Assembly: GCF_947487915.1 (NCBI RefSeq)
Contig: NZ_CANKYH010000003.1
Coordinates: 310,001-374,000 of the forward strand
From: an uncultured Serinicoccus sp.
Lineage (GTDB): Bacteria; Actinomycetota; Actinomycetes; Actinomycetales; Dermatophilaceae
DNA length: 64,000 nucleotides
Direction of reading: 5' to 3'
Shown: in pieces, positions 59,660-64,000 of the stretch
Layout: each line of letters begins with the position of its first letter
How positions within the stretch are numbered: the first letter of the stretch is position 1
Program-made: the position numbers and the translations under genes
Notes under the pieces: model-generated
Seen by the model: only the letters and a program-made list of their open reading frames with translations
Database searches by the model: none
Told to the model about the DNA's origin: nothing

Positions 59660-61033
59660 GCGGCGTGCGGCGTCATACCTGCTCAGCGCCTCCTTGCGCT
59701 CCTCGGCGTGGTCGACGATGGGCGGCGGGTAGTCGTGCTCGTAGCCGTCGTCGGCCTTCCACGGCTGGTGCGCGGACTTGCCGGAGAGGTGGCGCAGCTC
59801 GGGCACCCAGCGCCGCACGTAGTCGCCGCTCGGGTCGAACTTCTCGCCCTGGGTGACCGGGTTGAAGACGCGGAAGTAGGGCGAGGCGTCGGTGCCCGTG
59901 CCCGCGACCCACTGCCAGCCGTGGTTGTTGCTCGCGATGTCGCCGTCGACGAGGCGGTCGAGGAACCAGCGCGCGCCGGTCGGCCACCAGACGTGCAGGT
60001 CCTTGGTGAGGAAGCTCGCGGTGATCATCCGCACCCGGTTGTGCATCCAGCCGACCTCGCGCAGCTGCCGCATCCCCGCGTCGACGATCGGGTAGCCCGT
60101 CCGCCCGTCCTTCCACGCCTCGATGGCGTCCTGCGGCTCGTCATAACGCATGCCGGGCAGCGCGTCGCGCAGGTCGTGCCAGGCGCTGCGCGGGTTCTGC
60201 GCGAGGACGTCGCCGTAGAACTCGCGCCAGGCGATCTCCTGCTCGAAGGTCTGCGCCCCCTGCGACCGTTTGTCGGCGAGGTCGGCCAGGATCGTCCGTG
60301 GGTGGATCGCGCCGATCTTGAGGTAGGCCGACAGCCGGCTCGTGCCGTCGATCGCCGGCTTGTCGCGGTCGCCGTCGTAGTCGTCGAGCGCCTCGTCGCG
60401 GAAGTCGCGCCAGCGGGCCAGCGCGGCCTTCTCCCCCGCCTCGGGCATCTGCGGCAGGTCGTCCTCCCCGAGCGCCTTCTCGAGCATGTCGAGCGCCTTC
60501 TGGTGGCTGTCGGCCTCCACCAGGTCCAGGGAGCGCGGGTATGCCGCGGGCTCGGGCCACCCGTGCTCGCGCCAGGCGCGGTGGAAGGGGGTGTAGACCT
60601 TGTAGGGATCCCCCGAGCCGTTGCGCACCAGGCCGGGGCCGACGGCATAAGGGGTGCCGGTCTCGACCCACTCGACGTCCTTGTCAGCCAGCGCGTCCTG
60701 CACCTGCTTGTCGCGGCGCCGACCCGCGGGGGTGACCTCGCGGGTGACATGCACCGAGCCGGCTCCGACCTCCGTGGCCACGGCGGGCACGACCTTGGCG
60801 GGCTCGCCGTGCCGGATGACGAGGCGCCCGTCGAAGTCTTCCTGGGCGGCCTCGAGGCTGGCGGCCAGCCAGGCGCGTCGCACCGGCCCGCCCCGCTCCC
60901 AGAGGTAGGGGTCGACAACAAAAAGTACGCAGAGGTCTCCGTTGCCCTTGTCATCGGAGGCGTCCCGGGCGGCGAGCAGCGCGGGGTGGTCGCCGCGGCG
61001 CAGGTCGCGGCGCAGCCAGAGCAGGGCGGTCAT
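59657..61033 (-). CDS. phrB: Deoxyribodipyrimidine photolyase
   Basis: 458 residues, class I CPD photolyase. N-terminal antenna domain from LLWLRRDLRRGDHPAL; FAD domain with AWREFYGDVLAQNPRSAW, GYPIVDAGMRQLREVGWMHNRVRM split in two helices, and NNHGWQWVAGTGTDASPYFRVF near the C-terminus. Light-driven repair of cyclobutane dimers. The ATG at 61033 overlaps the stop of an upstream 8-codon ORF (ATGA), which itself starts six bases after TAGGGT. Translation of this mRNA therefore probably begins on the short leaderless ORF. Confidence 0.93.
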   Translation of the reverse strand: MTALLWLRRDLRRGDHPALLAARDASDDKGNGDLCVLFVVDPYLWERGGPVRRAWLAASLEAAQEDFDGRLVIRHGEPAKVVPAVATEVGAGSVHVTREVTPAGRRRDKQVQDALADKDVEWVETGTPYAVGPGLVRNGSGDPYKVYTPFHRAWREHGWPEPAAYPRSLDLVEADSHQKALDMLEKALGEDDLPQMPEAGEKAALARWRDFRDEALDDYDGDRDKPAIDGTSRLSAYLKIGAIHPRTILADLADKRSQGAQTFEQEIAWREFYGDVLAQNPRSAWHDLRDALPGMRYDEPQDAIEAWKDGRTGYPIVDAGMRQLREVGWMHNRVRMITASFLTKDLHVWWPTGARWFLDRLVDGDIASNNHGWQWVAGTGTDASPYFRVFNPVTQGEKFDPSGDYVRRWVPELRHLSGKSAHQPWKADDGYEHDYPPPIVDHAEERKEALSRYDAARR

Positions 61034-61056
61034 GTCGTCACCGGTGCCGAGGTCAT
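61030..61056 (-). CDS. Leaderless 8-codon ORF translationally coupled to phrB
   Basis: ATG 61056 lies six bases after TAGGGT (complement of 61063-61068) and encodes MTSAPVTT before a TGA that overlaps the photolyase ATG as ATGA. No ribosome site precedes the photolyase start, so coupling or re-initiation from this ORF is the simplest reading. The peptide itself has no recognisable function. Confidence 0.5.
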   Translation of the reverse strand: MTSAPVTT

Positions 61057-61140
61057 ACCTCGACCCTAGATCGGCGCACCGACAGGGGCGACCCGCGAGG
61101 GCGGGATGCGCCGGACCTGCGTGAACGGCATAGTGGGCCC

Positions 61141-62256
61141 ATGAAGATCGCCGTGCCGACCGAGGTCAAGAACAACGAGTTCCGGGTGGCCATCACCCCG
61201 GTGGGGGTGCACGAGCTGGTGCACCGCGGGCACGAGGTCTTCGTGCAGCAGGGGGCCGGGCTCGGGTCCTCGATCAGCGACGAGGAGTACGTCGCACAGG
61301 GCGCGACGATCGTCGACGGGCCGGACGCGACCTGGGCGGCCGGTGAGATGGTGCTCAAGGTCAAGGAGCCGATCGAGAGCGAGTACGCCTACCTGCGCGA
61401 CGACCTGCTGCTGTTCACCTTCCTGCACCTGGCGGCGGACGAGCCGCTGACCCGGCGGCTGGTGGAGGCAGGCACGACGGCCGTGGCCTACGAGACGGTG
61501 CAGCTGGACAGCGGGATGCTGCCGCTGCTCTACCCGATGTCGGAGGTCGCGGGCTGCCTCGCGCCGCAGGTCGGGGCACACACGATGATGAAGGCCCAGG
61601 GCGGCCGCGGCGTCCTCATGGGCGGGATCGGCGGCGTCGCGAACGCCAAGGTGCTCGTCCTCGGCGGCGGTGTCGCGGGTCAGAACGCCGCCAACATCGC
61701 GCTCGGCATGGGCGCCGACGTCACCATCCTCGACACCGACCTCGACAAGCTGCGCACCCTCTTCTGGCGCTTCGACAACCAGGTCAAGCAGCTGGCCTCC
61801 AACAACCTCACGATCACCGATCTGGTGCCGGAGGCCGACATGATCATCGGCACGGTCCTCATCCCCGGGGCCAAGGCACCCAAGCTCGTGACGGACGACA
61901 TGGTGGCGACGATGAAGCCGGGCTCGGTACTCGTCGACGTGGCCATCGACCAGGGCGGCTGCTTCGAGGGCTCGCGCCCCACCACCCACGCCGAGCCGAC
62001 CTTCCCTGTGCACAACTCGCTCTACTACTGCGTCGCCAACATGCCGGGCGCTGTGCCGCATACCTCCACCTGGGCACTCACCAACGCCACCCTCCCGTAT
62101 GCCGTGCAGCTCGCGGACAAGGGCTGGGAGCAGGCGCTGCGGGACAACGCGGCGTTGGCGAAGGGGCTCAACGCGCACGCCAACCAGTTGACCTACCGTG
62201 CCGTCGGTGAGGCGTTCGGTATGGAGTCGGTCGCCGTGGAGGACGTGCTCGGCTGA
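61141..62256 (+). CDS. ald: Alanine dehydrogenase
   Basis: 371 residues, full length. The N-terminal MKIAVPTEVKNNEFRVAITP contains the substrate Arg and Lys region; HLAADEPLTRRLV, the NAD-binding VLVLGGGVAGQNAANIALGMG and DVAIDQGGCFEGSRPTTH complete the family pattern. Reversible oxidative deamination of L-alanine to pyruvate. CATAGT lies six bases before ATG 61141 (leaderless type). No AldR-type regulator is adjacent. The DNA composition changes shortly after the stop. Confidence 0.95.
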   Translation: MKIAVPTEVKNNEFRVAITPVGVHELVHRGHEVFVQQGAGLGSSISDEEYVAQGATIVDGPDATWAAGEMVLKVKEPIESEYAYLRDDLLLFTFLHLAADEPLTRRLVEAGTTAVAYETVQLDSGMLPLLYPMSEVAGCLAPQVGAHTMMKAQGGRGVLMGGIGGVANAKVLVLGGGVAGQNAANIALGMGADVTILDTDLDKLRTLFWRFDNQVKQLASNNLTITDLVPEADMIIGTVLIPGAKAPKLVTDDMVATMKPGSVLVDVAIDQGGCFEGSRPTTHAEPTFPVHNSLYYCVANMPGAVPHTSTWALTNATLPYAVQLADKGWEQALRDNAALAKGLNAHANQLTYRAVGEAFGMESVAVEDVLG

Positions 62257-62695
62257 GTCGTCCTACCGAGGCATGCGGAACACCACCGAATCCTGGGAGC
62301 CACGCACCTGGAAGAGCAGCACGTTCGTCATTGGTGCACATGGTTTGAGAAGCACTCAACAGGCACGCAACTGCGGGGTCGTGACAGACCGGATCTGCCG
62401 AGAGTCGGATGCTTGGGGGTACCGACATGGAGTGGGCATGGCACGCGCCGCAGGCCATCACAACGGCCGGGCGGCGCAAGCATGTTGCGCATTGTGGTCC
62501 GTGGCGGCCGTGACGCGCCGGCTGTGGAAGTGCCGACTGATGCACCAATGATCGCGGTGGCTACCCCGTTTGTGACTAGCCCGCTTCCGCACCCTCAACG
62601 GATCTTGCTGCAATCCGATAAAGCAGTTGCATTAAGGAACTTAGTGACGCAGGCTGACCCCCCTACCCAACATAGTTTAGAGGTATGAGAGAAAA
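62257..62695. other. Composition boundary with no assigned gene
   Basis: 439 bases between ald and the prenyl-synthase-like gene. G+C falls steadily here. Short open frames exist (a TTG-started frame 62413-62688 of 91 residues, with an inner ATG at 62482), but none has a ribosome site or a recognisable product. No tRNA, integrase or direct repeat was found that would explain the junction. A possible promoter (TTGCAT near 62626) is unconvincing. Confidence 0.5.
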
Positions 62696-63565
62696 CTAAA
62701 GGGGCGCTTCCTGGTCGCTCACAATGTGGTGGAGGTCCCCGGACAATACCTCCAGCAGATCCCGCGGGAGGTCTATTGTGCTCGCTCGAGATAATGCTCG
62801 TTCGAGCATTAAATTTGCCTCCATCTGCACATCGACCACCGCTTGCCTCAACGCCGTCTCTTCCACAGATCGAACATCAACCTGGCTCTTCCGTAGCGCG
62901 ACGGCGACCGAACTATGCCGGCCCAGGCGCAAGTCACTGCCGAAATTGCCACGACCCTCGTCAACGGTCACATTTCTCACGTCGTTGCATAATTGAAAAT
63001 AGGTGCCTAAGTCTTCACCTATGCCCATCCTGGCATTCACCGCCTGGTCATCCAGTCCGGCGCAGACGGCCCCCACGCCGAATGCCAACGCAACCAACGA
63101 ACCTGTCTTTTCCCGAGCGGCATCGGAAAGACTCGTTCCACGCGCAAGCAGCACCCCACCCACATCCAGCGCCTGGCCACGCGCCATTCTCTCGTAACAA
63201 CGCACTGCAAGACGCATCGCCCGAGGGTCAGCAAACTCGTCGAATGTCCTGAGGCTTCTTGAGAGCATCACATCGGCTACCGCCAGCGCCCTTGCCACGC
63301 CAATTCGGGCATGAAGGGCAGGCAACTGCCGCCGAACCTTGTCATCATCCTGGATGTCGTCACGAATCACCGACGCCCTGTGGAGCGACTCCACCGCCAC
63401 AGCGAGCCGGTAGCTCGCCTCCGACATATCGGCAGAGCGCACGACCAGAATGCCCCGATTCAAGCGCCCACTGCGCGGCAACTCCTCTGCTAGGGTGCGG
63501 CCGAGCCCCCAGAGACCCAGGCACTCTTCGTAGCGAGTTAGCAGGCGCGCATGGACATCCTTCAA
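62696..63565 (-). CDS. Polyprenyl synthetase-like protein, ComQ-like second motif
   Basis: 289 residues from a TTG at 63565 with GGGAGGGG about five bases upstream; a longer start at ATG 63679 would overlap the divergent gene by 129 bases. The first Asp-rich motif is intact: RDDIQDDDKVRR, preceded by VESLHRASVI and followed by LPALHARIG. The second is altered: FQLCNDVRNVTVDE, then NFGSDL, so DDxxD has become NDVRN. Altered second motifs occur in ComQ and in some specialised prenyl synthases. Whether it makes a prenyl diphosphate or prenylates another molecule is open. G+C is clearly lower than in the rest of the window. Confidence 0.72.
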   Translation of the reverse strand: MKDVHARLLTRYEECLGLWGLGRTLAEELPRSGRLNRGILVVRSADMSEASYRLAVAVESLHRASVIRDDIQDDDKVRRQLPALHARIGVARALAVADVMLSRSLRTFDEFADPRAMRLAVRCYERMARGQALDVGGVLLARGTSLSDAAREKTGSLVALAFGVGAVCAGLDDQAVNARMGIGEDLGTYFQLCNDVRNVTVDEGRGNFGSDLRLGRHSSVAVALRKSQVDVRSVEETALRQAVVDVQMEANLMLERALSRASTIDLPRDLLEVLSGDLHHIVSDQEAPL

Positions 63566-64000
63566 CGGACCCCTCCCGGACCGCAGGCCGCTAAGCTCCG
63601 CGGGGCTGCTGCCCTGACCGTTGTATCTATCGGCTTCCTCATACTGCCTAGTATGGCTGCCCGCGCCATCGCACGCCACAACGGCCGGCGGAGCGATGCT
63701 GGCACGAATTCGGCCAGCCCACCTGGCCCTGTGGGCTGGCCGCGTGCGGGTGGTGCGTTACCACCCTACAAGACCGCCATCGCCGCATTCTATGCATTGT
63801 GCCTTGGAAAGGGGGCAGACTCTGCTCTTCAGTACTTCAATCAAGACCCCCTAATTTTGAACGGGAGCGAACTCATCCCGTCACCGAGCGAAGCACAACT
63901 GGTGACCATGCTGCAGGCTCTAGGCTTCTTCATATGGATCTCCCTATTCTTCATTTCTAATGTTCATCTGTACTTATCTACTCCATCCGCGCGTCCAAGC
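63551..64000 (+). CDS. Incomplete membrane protein gene running off the window
   Basis: 150 codons are open from ATG 63551 to the last base, with no stop. Predicted layout: short basic N-terminus (QAAKLRG), membrane helix about residues 18-38 (ALTVVSIGFLILPSMAARAI), a polar Pro/Gly-rich segment, then a second strongly hydrophobic stretch near the end (FFIWISLFFISN, about 130-142). The start is divergent from and overlaps the prenyl-synthase start by 15 bases; an internal ATG at 63653 is the alternative but would remove part of the first helix. No family recognised. Low G+C and rare codons (TTA, CTA, ATA) match its neighbour. Confidence 0.55.
   Translation, partial: MDILQRTPPGPQAAKLRGAAALTVVSIGFLILPSMAARAIARHNGRRSDAGTNSASPPGPVGWPRAGGALPPYKTAIAAFYALCLGKGADSALQYFNQDPLILNGSELIPSPSEAQLVTMLQALGFFIWISLFFISNVHLYLSTPSARPS

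Noticed and set aside
62168..62548. 126-codon minus-strand ORF overlapping the end of ald
   Set aside because: It overlaps a conserved gene antisense and is Arg/Pro/His-rich without motif.
62413..62688. 91-codon ORF in the ald to prenyl-synthase gap
   Set aside because: It needs a TTG start, has no ribosome site and no familiar sequence; I left it unannotated apart from the region note.
62793..62810. 18-bp palindrome AATGCTCGTTCGAGCATT inside the prenyl-synthase gene
   Set aside because: It falls within codons for a plausible helix; with no second copy or regulatory context it may be chance.

Overview
The window is chromosomal DNA of a high-GC Gram-positive bacterium (Actinobacteria). The evidence is a G+C content above 70 percent by eye, GTG starts, TANNNT -10 boxes placed 6-7 bases before start codons (leaderless transcripts), a SigG/SigJ-type sigma factor, a mycothiol-type LmbE deacetylase, and the LLM-oxidoreductase/FMN-reductase pair seen in actinobacteria. 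A member of the Intrasporangiaceae/Ornithinimicrobiaceae group (Serinicoccus, Ornithinimicrobium, Janibacter relatives) is my best guess, but that is inference. No rRNA, tRNA, CRISPR array or insertion sequence was recognised.

Layout. 1-10.4 kb: SurA-like lipoprotein; an operon of LytS-type kinase, LytTR regulator, small membrane protein and sodium/solute symporter; a small-molecule kinase; a drug-efflux MFS with its MarR repressor; a SigG-like sigma factor; a ScyD/ScyE-type secreted protein. 10.4-25.5 kb: housekeeping and transport genes, including an aldo/keto reductase, GH32 fructosidase, MalY-like C-S lyase, membrane metalloprotease, an MFS and a DASS transporter, saccharopine dehydrogenase, acyl-CoA dehydrogenase, LmbE and an acyl-CoA synthetase. 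25.5-30.5 kb: a LysR regulator facing a tandem pair of nearly identical 30-codon genes, then a second metalloprotease and the CE1758/CE1759-type flavin pair. 30.6-36.5 kb: FucP-like permease plus a sugar-binding lipoprotein, a second LysR facing a 40-codon ORF, and a divergent SDR/MmyB-type regulator pair. 36.6-41.8 kb: zinc-type CDF exporter, HEAT protein, AAA ATPase, SGNH hydrolase and HU.

41.8-52.5 kb is a corrinoid block: a CobC-like aminotransferase, a cobalamin riboswitch, then btuF-btuC-btuD-cobO-cobQ-cbiZ-cbiB-cobU-cobT-cobS. No corrin-ring genes are present, so the block reads as uptake, remodelling and nucleotide-loop assembly of scavenged corrinoids. 52.6-62.3 kb: phosphodiesterase, an APH(6)-like kinase, aldo/keto reductase, an unrecognised 785-residue membrane protein, GNAT, a sorbitol-type dehydrogenase, photolyase and alanine dehydrogenase. 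From about 62.3 kb composition drops towards 50-60 percent G+C. The window ends in an apparently acquired segment carrying a ComQ/polyprenyl-synthetase-like gene divergent from an incomplete membrane protein gene.

The most unusual features are: (i) the duplicated 30-residue peptide genes next to a LysR regulator, each with the same promoter, ribosome site and terminator; (ii) a 32-bp tandem repeat family in two intergenic sites that recurs inside cobQ with a 33-bp, frame-preserving period; (iii) the octamer-like word GGTATGCC/GGCATACC, strongly over-represented in every reading frame; (iv) a 68-bp imperfect palindrome inside the corrinoid operon; (v) the low-GC prenyl-synthase end.
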